Source: CAZHAX01 sp964530325
GTDB taxonomy: Bacteria; Chloroflexota; Anaerolineae; B4-G1
DNA length: 64,000 nucleotides
Direction of reading: 5' to 3'
Assembly: GCA_964530325.1 (NCBI GenBank)
Contig: CAZHAX010000014.1
Span: 1-64,000 of the forward strand
The notes beneath the pieces were generated by a model. That model was not told the DNA's origin, searched no databases, and saw only the letters and a program-made list of their open reading frames with translations. Shown piece by piece: positions 52,287 to 60,936 of the stretch (the stretch's first letter is position 1; every line of letters begins with the position of its first letter). A program made the position numbers and the translations under genes.

Positions 52287-54821
52287 CTAGTTCACACGCG
52301 GCAGCGCCTCGAGCCGGTTCTCTGCAGCCCGCAGGTATGGATCCTCAGCGAGCAGCGCAAGATAGACGCGCCGGGCGTCATCCCAGCTCTGCTCTTGCTC
52401 GTAGAGATCGCCCAGTCGCAGCCACGGCCCAGCCTCCTGCTCGCCCATCCTTATGCGCACCAGTCCCGGCAGCAGGTCGAAGCCCGCCAGCCGCCCGTAC
52501 AGCGTAATCTCCACATCCTGCGAGATCGCACGTGGAGCGACTGCCCGCTCGTAGGCCCAGATGGCGGCCTCCCTATCCCCTCGGTCCCGGTTCAGCTCTG
52601 CCAGACAGGCATATGCTTCTTCGCGGGCACCGGCCGGCATGAACAGGGCCAGCTGCAGCTCGTCCTCAGCCTGAGCCGCATCTCCGGCACCCAGGTGGGC
52701 GCAGCCCAGCGCGCTGTGGGTGTCGCTCCTTACCGGCTCCAGGGAAACGGCGATCTCAGCGGCGCCCATCGCCTCCGCAACCCGACCCTGGGCCAGCAGC
52801 GCGCGGGTCAGCCACACATAGCCATCAGCGGAATCGGGCGCCAACGACACCAGCAGGCGTGCCTGCTGCTCAGCCAGTTCCACCTCGCCCCGGGCCCAGG
52901 CAAACATCGCCCAGAAGCTGGCCTGGCCCTGGTCCGGCGAACCCTCAAGACCATCATCGATGCGCTGCAGGATCTCCGGCCACGCCGCAGACCTGGTCGC
53001 CTCCGCCGTCCAGAAACCTGAGCCCGCCAGAGATGGGCTCGCCAGCAGTGTCTCCGCATAGCTCTTCCAGGCATCGTCTGTCCGGCCGCTCTGCTCGTAG
53101 AGAAGCCCCAGGTTGAGCAGGTGCAGCGCCCCGTGATCAGCTTCCACCGTCAGCCGCATCCATTCCAAGGCTCTGTCTACATCTCCCTGCTCCCACAGGA
53201 GGCCGGCAAGGTTCGCTGTGTTCGTTCCCCAGATCGGGTCCAGGGCCAGCCCCTCCTGGTAGTGGGATATGGCGGACGCCGCCACTCCAACGCCCCCGTC
53301 GCCGGCCGACCACAGACCCTCGGTGTATGCCAGCTGGAACGTGTGCAAGGCCAAGTGCCGGTCCATTTCGCGGGCGACGCCCGCCTCTCCGCTCGCGGCC
53401 TCGAAGTCGCCAGCACCAGCCAGGCTCACGCTCTGCTCAAGATGGTAGTGGGCCACGTCCATCCAGACCAGCCAGACGACCAGGGCAAGCAGTACGGCGA
53501 TGCCGACGACCGGCCACCGACAGTGGCCTCGTCGCGCCGCTGCCGGCCGTGCCGGCGCCACCGCGAAGGCCGCCAGGACCAACGCCGGTACCACGTGCGC
53601 AGGTCCTGGGAACGTGTCTACCAGCTGTTGGGCAGCCAGCCCGGCCAGCGCTCCTCCACAAGCCGCGATCCGCAGACGCTCGGTCCGGCTGTCGCTGCCG
53701 CGCCACCTCTCCAGGCCCGCTCGAACTGCCGCCATCAACAGCAGGCCGCCGGCCAGCAGTCCCAGAAGGCCCATTTCGGCCGCCGTGTTAAGGTACAGGC
53801 TGTGCGCGGTCGCTATCTGAACGCGAGGAAGCGCGCTGTCATTCCGAGCAAGCAGCGCACGGCCGAAGTTGCCCGGGCCCACGCCGGTCCAGGGATTGGC
53901 CGTGAAGGTGTCCAGCGCCACCTGCCACAGCGAGAGCCGGAAGCGCGTCGAGAAGCCGCGCCCAACGAAGCTCTCCAGAGTCCAGGTCCCGCCGACGACT
54001 CCGACGAGAACAAGTGCCCCCAGCAGAGCCGCGGTCGCAGCCGCTCGGCGCCGCCGCACCCAGCGCCACACTGACTGCCAGGTCTCGGGGGCAGCAGCCA
54101 ACCAGGCGCCAGCGGTGATGGCAAGGGAAACCGCTAGCGCCAGGAGAGCGCCCCGAGAGAAGGCCAGGAACTCAGCGGCCAGAAGTCCGCAAAGCAGCAG
54201 CCCACCCGCCAATCGCCCTTGCCTGCTCCTGGCAGTCAGCGTCCAGGCCAGAGAGGGCGGTATCATCAGCGCCACGTATGCCGAGAGGGGCGTGGCGCCG
54301 CCCAGGGTCATGTTCAGCCTGTAGATCCACGGAGGCACCGGATCGGCCCAGCCGCCGAGTTCAGGCCAGCCAACGACGACGCCCGGCAGGAAGGGCAGCC
54401 CCAGGTACCAGCTGAACCATTCTGCCAGCGCGACCAAGCAGACGATGCCTGCAGTCAGGAACAGCGCCGCCAGAACGGGCTTCTCCCAGGCCATGCCTTT
54501 GGTATCGACAAGGAGCCAGAAGCCAAGAATGTAGACGGGATAGATCCATACGGCATCCAGGCTGTGTCTGGGGCTCAAACCGGCAAGCGCCGCGACCGCC
54601 GCTGCTCCCAGCCAGACCAGGAGCGGACCGTCCAGCCAGGTGCTCGGGATTCCCTTCCTCTTCCATACGAGCCACCCAAGCCACGCCAGAGGTGGCAGTA
54701 CGAGCACGGCCTGGCTAAGGACGCGGAGGGCAAGCGACTTACTACTGTAAACGTTCTCAGCGAAGAAGAGCAGGCAGGAGAACAACAGGACCAGCACGAG
54801 CAGCCTAGCCCGTTTCCTCAT
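52287..54821 (-). CDS. O-antigen ligase/polymerase (WzyC) family protein with C-terminal TPR
   Basis: 844 residues. About 12 helices to residue 450; the WzyC loop is GVGPGNFGRALLARNDSALP near 315 followed by TAHSLYLNTAAEMGLLGLLAGG. The remaining 390 residues are TPR-like (DFEAASGEAGVAREMDRH, AMGAAEIAVSLEPVRSD, WDDARRVYLALLAEDP). Its layout and length match 29580-32096, so the two are likely duplicates. The ATG shares ATGA with the stop of the YfhO gene upstream. Confidence 0.85.
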   Translation of the reverse strand: MRKRARLLVLVLLFSCLLFFAENVYSSKSLALRVLSQAVLVLPPLAWLGWLVWKRKGIPSTWLDGPLLVWLGAAAVAALAGLSPRHSLDAVWIYPVYILGFWLLVDTKGMAWEKPVLAALFLTAGIVCLVALAEWFSWYLGLPFLPGVVVGWPELGGWADPVPPWIYRLNMTLGGATPLSAYVALMIPPSLAWTLTARSRQGRLAGGLLLCGLLAAEFLAFSRGALLALAVSLAITAGAWLAAAPETWQSVWRWVRRRRAAATAALLGALVLVGVVGGTWTLESFVGRGFSTRFRLSLWQVALDTFTANPWTGVGPGNFGRALLARNDSALPRVQIATAHSLYLNTAAEMGLLGLLAGGLLLMAAVRAGLERWRGSDSRTERLRIAACGGALAGLAAQQLVDTFPGPAHVVPALVLAAFAVAPARPAAARRGHCRWPVVGIAVLLALVVWLVWMDVAHYHLEQSVSLAGAGDFEAASGEAGVAREMDRHLALHTFQLAYTEGLWSAGDGGVGVAASAISHYQEGLALDPIWGTNTANLAGLLWEQGDVDRALEWMRLTVEADHGALHLLNLGLLYEQSGRTDDAWKSYAETLLASPSLAGSGFWTAEATRSAAWPEILQRIDDGLEGSPDQGQASFWAMFAWARGEVELAEQQARLLVSLAPDSADGYVWLTRALLAQGRVAEAMGAAEIAVSLEPVRSDTHSALGCAHLGAGDAAQAEDELQLALFMPAGAREEAYACLAELNRDRGDREAAIWAYERAVAPRAISQDVEITLYGRLAGFDLLPGLVRIRMGEQEAGPWLRLGDLYEQEQSWDDARRVYLALLAEDPYLRAAENRLEALPRVN

Positions 54822-57202
54822 CTCCCTCCCGCGCTTTCGATCCCTGAGCCTGCCTGGGCACCGCGCTTCCTCGCCCGCCAGGCGACGCTGGCCAGGCCCA
54901 CAACAAAGAGGGCCAAAGCCGCCAGGCTGACCCTCGCTCCCGTCAAGAACGAGCTCGGACGGTAGACCATCTTGACCGAGTGCTGGCCTTCAGTGAGCCA
55001 CACCGCTCGGAAGCTGTAGTTGGCTCGCAAGAGTGGACGTGACTCTCCATCGACTGTCACGTACCAGCCCGGGTACCAGGTATCCGCCAACACAAGGTAG
55101 CCGGCTCCGTCCAGAGCGACGCCTATTGTAATCCCGTTGGGTTCATCCTGCAAGGACAGCACCTCTCCGTAGCTGTCACTAGCCGGCGCCTGCCTGCAAT
55201 CGGCAGGCACATCGAGGAGGACCTCGGTAGCCGGGTTGAAGGAGGGGTCAGCGAGCAGGCGCAGAGCATCGTGGTCGTCGACCTGGCGGCCACAGCCCAC
55301 GATCCAGGCCCGACCGAGCGCTTCGGCAAGACGATACAGGTTGACTCCCGATTCGCCATCCAGCCCCGTGCCGTTCTCCCACGTGCGGTCAGTTGCGACG
55401 TGCGTCACGCCCATCACGCGCAGGACGGCGGGGGAATCGACAGCCGCCTGCAGCAGCTCGGCGTACCTGCCGACCAGCAACGGGTCGAAGTTGTTCGCCG
55501 AACTGACCCCGTCGAGCATCCCGGCGTTGGGCAGCTCCGCCTCGCGGAGCTGCCGCCAGTAAGTCGCGTCTTTCGGTCCGAAATCGTCGAAGGTCAGGTA
55601 GCTGAACTTGGCCCGGTACTCCGCATCGAAGGCGCGATCGACGTGTTCAGGATCGGAGGGCCAGTAGACCCGAACCTCGCCTCCCTCAGCCTCCAGCAGG
55701 CCAGCGGTCCAGGTCCTGCCCTCGTAGAGGGCACGATCCACCGAGGGCACCAGCCCCGCGGCGGAGAGCAGAAGGTCTGCGGCCACACAGGCGACTGCTG
55801 CAACCCGCCACCATCCACTCCCGCGGCGTAGCAGTGCCAGCAGGCCCACGACGGCCAGGACGACGCCGAGACGAGCAGTCGCCGGGGCGAAGGTCTCCGG
55901 CATCGAAGCGGAGACATACGGAGCGCCGAACCCAGCGACGAGTAGGGCCAGGCCGAGTGTGACCGCGAGGGCGCCGCGGCGCTGTCCATTCCTGCCCCTC
56001 GGCCATTGCTCTGCCCCCAACGCTGCGAGCGCGGCAAGGGCTACGGTAGTTACCGCCAGCCAACGGGCCGGCGCCTGGAATAGGTCGAAGCCGGGCACGT
56101 ACTTGAAGAGCAGAGGGAACAGGGGCGTGTTGCTGCCCAGCGCGAGCAGCAGGCCTACCAGGCCGCAGGCAGCGAGGAACCAGACCAGGTGCCGGCATTC
56201 GCCCTTTCTCTCGCCCCCCGCGGCAAGGACTGCCTCGATGGCCAGAAGCAGCGGTAACAGCCCTACGTAGCCCGCGTCCTCCCAGTACGTGGCGTATCCC
56301 CAGAAGTCTCCCTGGGCCGGTGTGCCGAAGAAGCCGGGCGCCACGAATGTGATCATCCGCCACGGCCACAAGGAGTAGGTCATGGCGAAATCGTAGTCGA
56401 CGCCGGCCGATCTGTGCGATTGGGCCAACAGCTCCGCCGTTGGCAGCAGCTGGATCGCAGCCAGGGCGACACCCAGCAGCGCCGCGAGTGTGGCCAGGGC
56501 AAGGAAGCGCATCGCACGCCCCCGGTCATCCATCCGGACTGCCCGAAAGCCTGCATAGCCAGCGACAAGAAGCCCTCCATAGGCGGCTGTCTGGGCGTGG
56601 CCGGAGAGCAGGCCCAGGCCAACCGCCAGCGCCAGCCACAGGGCGCCGCGGAGACTAACACGCTGGGAAAGGACCTCCGTGCGCCAGAGCCAGGCCGGGA
56701 TCCAGGCGAAGGCAAGAGCGACACTCGGGAAGAGGCCTGCGCGAGCCACCAGATAGCCGCTGCCCTCCAGCGCCAAGGCCCCTATTAGCGCAGAGAACCA
56801 CCGCAGGCGTATCGATCTGCACCAGGCGTACATCGCCAGCCCGGCCAGTATGATATGGAAAGCGGTGACCCAGGTCAGCGCTAGGTCGGCGGGCAGCAGG
56901 AGGTGCAGGACATTCGGGGGATAGAACGCGCCAGTCTGGTAGTTGGCGGCGAGCGGCGCTCCGCATCCCGCCAAGGGATTCCACAGAGGCACGCTGCCTC
57001 CCAGCATCATCGTTCCTGCCTGCTGCAGCCAGGGCACGAACTGGAGAAGCGGCGCGCCCCAGAAGAAGGATTCGCCTCCGAACAGAGGGCGCCAGAGCAG
57101 CAGGGCCGGTAGGCAGGGGATGGCTGCCAGGGCAATGCGCCGAGGCAGCGTGTCGAGGCGGCTCTGGGCCTCAGTTCGGTTCCTGCTCCGACGGAACCTC
57201 AT
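54818..57202 (-). CDS. YfhO-family polytopic membrane protein
   Basis: 794 residues from ATG at 57202; the longer reading to 57346 is unlike the family and overlaps the neighbour further. Motifs: SVPLWNPLAGCGAPLAANYQTGAFYPP near 70, AIQLLPTAELLAQSHRSAGVDYDFA near 245, LLALGSNTPLFPLLFKYVPGFDLFQAPAR near 350, and the C-terminal LVLADTWYPGWYVTVDGESRPLL before a final helix. It overlaps the end of the gene at 57171 by 32 bases. Role in glycan decoration is inferred from the family. Confidence 0.9.
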   Translation of the reverse strand: MRFRRSRNRTEAQSRLDTLPRRIALAAIPCLPALLLWRPLFGGESFFWGAPLLQFVPWLQQAGTMMLGGSVPLWNPLAGCGAPLAANYQTGAFYPPNVLHLLLPADLALTWVTAFHIILAGLAMYAWCRSIRLRWFSALIGALALEGSGYLVARAGLFPSVALAFAWIPAWLWRTEVLSQRVSLRGALWLALAVGLGLLSGHAQTAAYGGLLVAGYAGFRAVRMDDRGRAMRFLALATLAALLGVALAAIQLLPTAELLAQSHRSAGVDYDFAMTYSLWPWRMITFVAPGFFGTPAQGDFWGYATYWEDAGYVGLLPLLLAIEAVLAAGGERKGECRHLVWFLAACGLVGLLLALGSNTPLFPLLFKYVPGFDLFQAPARWLAVTTVALAALAALGAEQWPRGRNGQRRGALAVTLGLALLVAGFGAPYVSASMPETFAPATARLGVVLAVVGLLALLRRGSGWWRVAAVACVAADLLLSAAGLVPSVDRALYEGRTWTAGLLEAEGGEVRVYWPSDPEHVDRAFDAEYRAKFSYLTFDDFGPKDATYWRQLREAELPNAGMLDGVSSANNFDPLLVGRYAELLQAAVDSPAVLRVMGVTHVATDRTWENGTGLDGESGVNLYRLAEALGRAWIVGCGRQVDDHDALRLLADPSFNPATEVLLDVPADCRQAPASDSYGEVLSLQDEPNGITIGVALDGAGYLVLADTWYPGWYVTVDGESRPLLRANYSFRAVWLTEGQHSVKMVYRPSSFLTGARVSLAALALFVVGLASVAWRARKRGAQAGSGIESAGGR

Positions 57203-58844
57203 ACAGCTCGTATCCCTCCGCTTCGTAGATGAGAACCAGGTAGGGCGCCTGCCGGAGGTCGAAAGCGCCCAGCTCCCTCTCGGCCGGGCCTCGGAAGACG
57301 AAGTCGACGCCGTACTCCTCCAGCAGCGACCGCCTCCAGGGATCATCCGTCGCCGGGTCGAAGAAGCGCGCCACCAGCTCCTCCTTCAGGTCAAAGCCGA
57401 CGGTCTCCGGTCCCAAACCAATGAACGAGCGGGCACCCACCCTGCCGGGAAGGTAGTTGCCAGTGTCGTAAGAAGCCAGCACCACGTCGTCCCACTCGGC
57501 CCGCTCGCTGAGCCAGTCGAGCGCCTCCAGCTCGCCTCGATCCCGGAATACTGGCGATGGCTGTCCCAGCAGCTGAATGGTGTATCCCGCCACCAAGAGC
57601 GCGTAGGTGATGAAGAGCATCCCCAGCACGGCGTTCACGGCGGACCTGTGCGCCCATCCCCGTGCCTGAAGGCGATGTGCTCCCAGGGCCGCCAAGAGGC
57701 AGAGAGCCACCTGCGCCCCCTCGACGAGCCGCCGCTGCACGTTTACTGGCAGATAGACGAGTACGGGGACGGCGACGACCCACGCCAGCAGCGCCCAAGT
57801 GGCGCGGGAACGATCACGCCAGACATCAGCCAGCGCCGGGAGGGCCAGAAGTAGAGGCAGCCCGAAGGCGGAGAGGTAGTGAAGCGGATGCGGCGAGCTG
57901 ATCAGGTTCTGTGCAAACCAGGCGGCGTACACTTCATTCGACGAAAAGACGAGCGAGCCATATATGACTATCGGGGCAGAGATCAGCCCGGCCACCATGG
58001 CAAGAGCCACCTGGCGCCACATCAAGCGCCTCTTCCTGATGATCAGAGCCAGCCACATGGCGCCAGTCACGGCCCAGGCCACGGCGACGTAGAAGGGAAC
58101 GATAAGCCCCATCAGAAGCCAAAGCACGCCGGTCTCCGCGGCTGCACCGAGCGGCGAAGGCGGGCGCGAGAGGCCCTCCTCGCCTGACCGTGGCGCTTGA
58201 AGAACCCCCCAAGCCTGCAGCAAGAACAGGATCCCCCACAGCAGAAGCGTCCGTGCCAGCGCTATGTGCGGAAAGCCAAAGAGCACCAGAAAGGTGAATC
58301 CCTCCGGCAGGATGAAGTCAAGAGGCAGGCTGCCCAGCCACTCTCGCCCGCCCAGCGATACCAGTAGCCAGCCAAGACCGCCCCCAAAGACAATCATCAG
58401 CCAGGCCATCCTTCGCACCGCCAGCAGCTCCGTGAAGGCCGCCAGGAAGCGGTACAGCGTCACCAGCAGGCCAAGACCAAAGAGCAGCCGGGCCGCGTGG
58501 TAGACCCAGACCATAGCCGCGTTCAGGTCGCCGCCCGCCACGAGGGCTGCTGCTTTGCCCAGTAGGAGGTGGAATGGGAAGAAGAAGGCGCCTGGATGCA
58601 GCTCGGGAGTGAATACGATGTGGAAGAGCCATTCGCCCTCGGCGCCCTGGCGCATCTTCGCCAGATATGAGTAGCCGTCATCTACAGCGTAGATGAATCC
58701 GCCGAACGCGCGTTCCGGCGTGGCGGCCGCGGCTCCGACTGCGTATGGGATACAGGTAACGAGTAGGGCGAGAGCGCTGATCGCGAGCACAAACCGCCAC
58801 TCGCGGGGCATCACCAGGCCTAGTCCCACCCGCCGCTCACTCAT
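57171..58844 (-). CDS. Polytopic GT-C-like membrane protein, unknown specificity
   Basis: 557 residues, about 11 helices. The first external loop contains YAVDDGYSYLAKMRQGAEGEWLF near 52-74, then TPELHPGAFFFPFHLLLGK, very like the corresponding stretch of 60923-62497 (WDGNSYIAKIRQGYSGSWLF). Aspartates in this loop fit a GT-C catalytic loop. The C-terminal soluble tail has DDVVLASYDTGNYLPGRVGARSFIG. No named family is recognised. Its ATG overlaps the stop of the YfhO gene upstream by 8 bases. Confidence 0.7.
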   Translation of the reverse strand: MSERRVGLGLVMPREWRFVLAISALALLVTCIPYAVGAAAATPERAFGGFIYAVDDGYSYLAKMRQGAEGEWLFHIVFTPELHPGAFFFPFHLLLGKAAALVAGGDLNAAMVWVYHAARLLFGLGLLVTLYRFLAAFTELLAVRRMAWLMIVFGGGLGWLLVSLGGREWLGSLPLDFILPEGFTFLVLFGFPHIALARTLLLWGILFLLQAWGVLQAPRSGEEGLSRPPSPLGAAAETGVLWLLMGLIVPFYVAVAWAVTGAMWLALIIRKRRLMWRQVALAMVAGLISAPIVIYGSLVFSSNEVYAAWFAQNLISSPHPLHYLSAFGLPLLLALPALADVWRDRSRATWALLAWVVAVPVLVYLPVNVQRRLVEGAQVALCLLAALGAHRLQARGWAHRSAVNAVLGMLFITYALLVAGYTIQLLGQPSPVFRDRGELEALDWLSERAEWDDVVLASYDTGNYLPGRVGARSFIGLGPETVGFDLKEELVARFFDPATDDPWRRSLLEEYGVDFVFRGPAERELGAFDLRQAPYLVLIYEAEGYELYEVPSEQEPN

Positions 58845-60936
58845 CGCCCTCTCCTCGAGCGGGCCGTGTCCGAAGCCAGCCGATCAGCAGCCCTGCTGCC
58901 GTCAAGCCGGAGACTGCCCATCCGATGTAGGCGGGGCGCGCATCGTAGCTGAAAAGCACGGTGTCGTCCGCCAGGGCAATCTGGCCCGGCACGTCGAGCG
59001 GCTCCAGCGGCCGATAGAGGCGATTCTCGTATACGTGCACTCCGTCTAGCTTGCCGACATCCACCCAATTCGGATGGGAGATGGGAAAGGCCGCCGCGGC
59101 GTACCGGACACCCAGAAGCCCCAACATCTCGGCGTCAGGAACGACCCCCTCCAGCGCCGTCCTAACATCCGTCCCTTCGGGGAAGGGCGGGAGCGTCACG
59201 CTGTATCCGCTCGGCTCCAGGCCAGCCGCCCGCGTGAGGTAGCCTGCGTAGACATCCAGCTGCAGCGGATCGACGCCATCCGCCAGCAGCAGGCCGTAGC
59301 GCGCCGCAACGTGCTGCGGGATACTGTAGCTCGGCGAGTAGACCCGGAATCCGCTGCCCTGGGCAGCTAGCCATTCGGCCGCCGCTCGCCCATCAGCGAA
59401 TACCTCGTCTTCCGCCCACGCCCTAACCAAAGTCGCATCCACTATTCCCAGGTCCAGCGCGATCATAGACACCGCTGCCAGCGCCGCCCAGCGGCGAGCG
59501 GTTGTAGTCCGAGGCAGCAGACAGATGCCAGCCGTAAGAGGAGTGATAATCCCAAAGGCCAGTAGGGCCGGCTGCGGCCTGCCAACCCCCAGCCAGTACC
59601 CGGCAACGAGAAGCGCGGCGAACAGCGCCACTGCAGCCAGCAACACCCGGCCAGCCCGACGCATGCGCGGGGCAGCGGAAGCGCAACCAAAGATCCTATC
59701 CACACCCACGCCGGCTAGAACAGCGCCCCCAAACGTAACCAGGGCCCAGGCCCGCGGCGGCACTCGTAGCAGGCCCAGTCCAGGCACGACGCTCCCCAGC
59801 AGGCTGAACAGGCCGCCGTTCTCGCCCAGACTGAACCATGCGGCGCCGCTCACAAGGATCCCCAGCCACCAGGCGAGCCAGCGCTCCTCCCGCCGGCGCC
59901 ACAAGGCCCAAGCTCCGAGGGCACCGAGCATCAGAGTGCTCACTCCCAGGTAGGTCATCCACTCGTGGAAGCCGGCATGATCCGCGATGAGCAGCCCGGC
60001 TAGATAGCGCCAGGGGAGCGACCAGGCGGCCGCGTCCTGAAGCGTCATCGATGAGCGCGTAAGGTGCGGCAGCAGCGCCGCAAGAGGGATCCACTGGCAG
60101 GCGGCGAGCCCTACCAGGGCAGCCAGGCCGCTGGCTCCTATTCCCAACCAGCCGCCCGCGGGGCAAGCGGCTGGCTGCCGGGCACCAGGTCCGATCGCCC
60201 ACCTGCGCGAGTGCCGATAGCGATCAACGGCCCAAACGGCCGTCAAGGTGCCAACAGCGGCCAGGGAATAGGCGGCTGCGCGGGTATCCGCACAGAACTG
60301 GCAGGCAGCCGCTGCTCCGCCTGCCGTCGCCCATCTGAGGTTCCGGGCCCGTGGTTCCCCCGCGCCCGCCGGCCGCAGTGCCTGCAGCCAGCAGAGCACT
60401 ACCAGCGGCAGCCAGCCCATCGCCTGCGTCCAGCCCACGTGCCCTGCAGCCAGATGCGCCAGGAGCTTAGGCGAGACCTCGTAGGCCACGCCAGCCGCCA
60501 GCGCCCCCCACGTGCCGGAACGAAAAGCGACGCGCATCAAAGCACACATCGCAGCACCAGCAAGCCAGAGGTGAGCTATCGCCGAGAGGTTGAAGCCTAT
60601 CTCCAGGGGCAGCCACGGCGTGAAGAGGAAGAGCCAGTTCGGCACGTAGCAGAGACCAGACAGCGGGTTGGCCGCGAAGGGCGCTCCGCTCATGATCGTC
60701 GGCCGCCACAGCGGGAGCCGCCTCTCCTGCCAGACCGTCTGACGGGTGAAGAGGGCGTTCGGCCAATGGGATACTGCCAGGTCGGAGTGATCCCCTTTCG
60801 CCGGCCAAAGCCAGGCGGAGGGCTGCTTGACCGCCGGCCAGAGAACCGCCAGTGCGACGACGGCCGGCACGAGCCAGCACAGCCAGAGCCTCCGCGCCCG
60901 GCCTCGCGAGTCGCCCGTCGTTTCAGCCATCGACAT
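58837..60936 (-). CDS. YfhO-family polytopic membrane protein, divergent
   Basis: About 699 residues from ATG at 60936 (ATG at 60930 is equally possible); longer readings overlap the neighbour. Motifs: RRLPLWRPTIMSGAPFAANPLSG near 70, ACQWIPLAALLPHLTRSS near 285, FSLLGSVVPGLGLLRVPPRAWAL near 375, LGLLGVRYAAAAF near 605. The usual QLLPTxEL is weakened to QWIPLAAL. There are about 13 helices. It is transcribed between the two paralogous GT-C-like genes. Confidence 0.85.
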   Translation of the reverse strand: MSMAETTGDSRGRARRLWLCWLVPAVVALAVLWPAVKQPSAWLWPAKGDHSDLAVSHWPNALFTRQTVWQERRLPLWRPTIMSGAPFAANPLSGLCYVPNWLFLFTPWLPLEIGFNLSAIAHLWLAGAAMCALMRVAFRSGTWGALAAGVAYEVSPKLLAHLAAGHVGWTQAMGWLPLVVLCWLQALRPAGAGEPRARNLRWATAGGAAAACQFCADTRAAAYSLAAVGTLTAVWAVDRYRHSRRWAIGPGARQPAACPAGGWLGIGASGLAALVGLAACQWIPLAALLPHLTRSSMTLQDAAAWSLPWRYLAGLLIADHAGFHEWMTYLGVSTLMLGALGAWALWRRREERWLAWWLGILVSGAAWFSLGENGGLFSLLGSVVPGLGLLRVPPRAWALVTFGGAVLAGVGVDRIFGCASAAPRMRRAGRVLLAAVALFAALLVAGYWLGVGRPQPALLAFGIITPLTAGICLLPRTTTARRWAALAAVSMIALDLGIVDATLVRAWAEDEVFADGRAAAEWLAAQGSGFRVYSPSYSIPQHVAARYGLLLADGVDPLQLDVYAGYLTRAAGLEPSGYSVTLPPFPEGTDVRTALEGVVPDAEMLGLLGVRYAAAAFPISHPNWVDVGKLDGVHVYENRLYRPLEPLDVPGQIALADDTVLFSYDARPAYIGWAVSGLTAAGLLIGWLRTRPARGEGDE

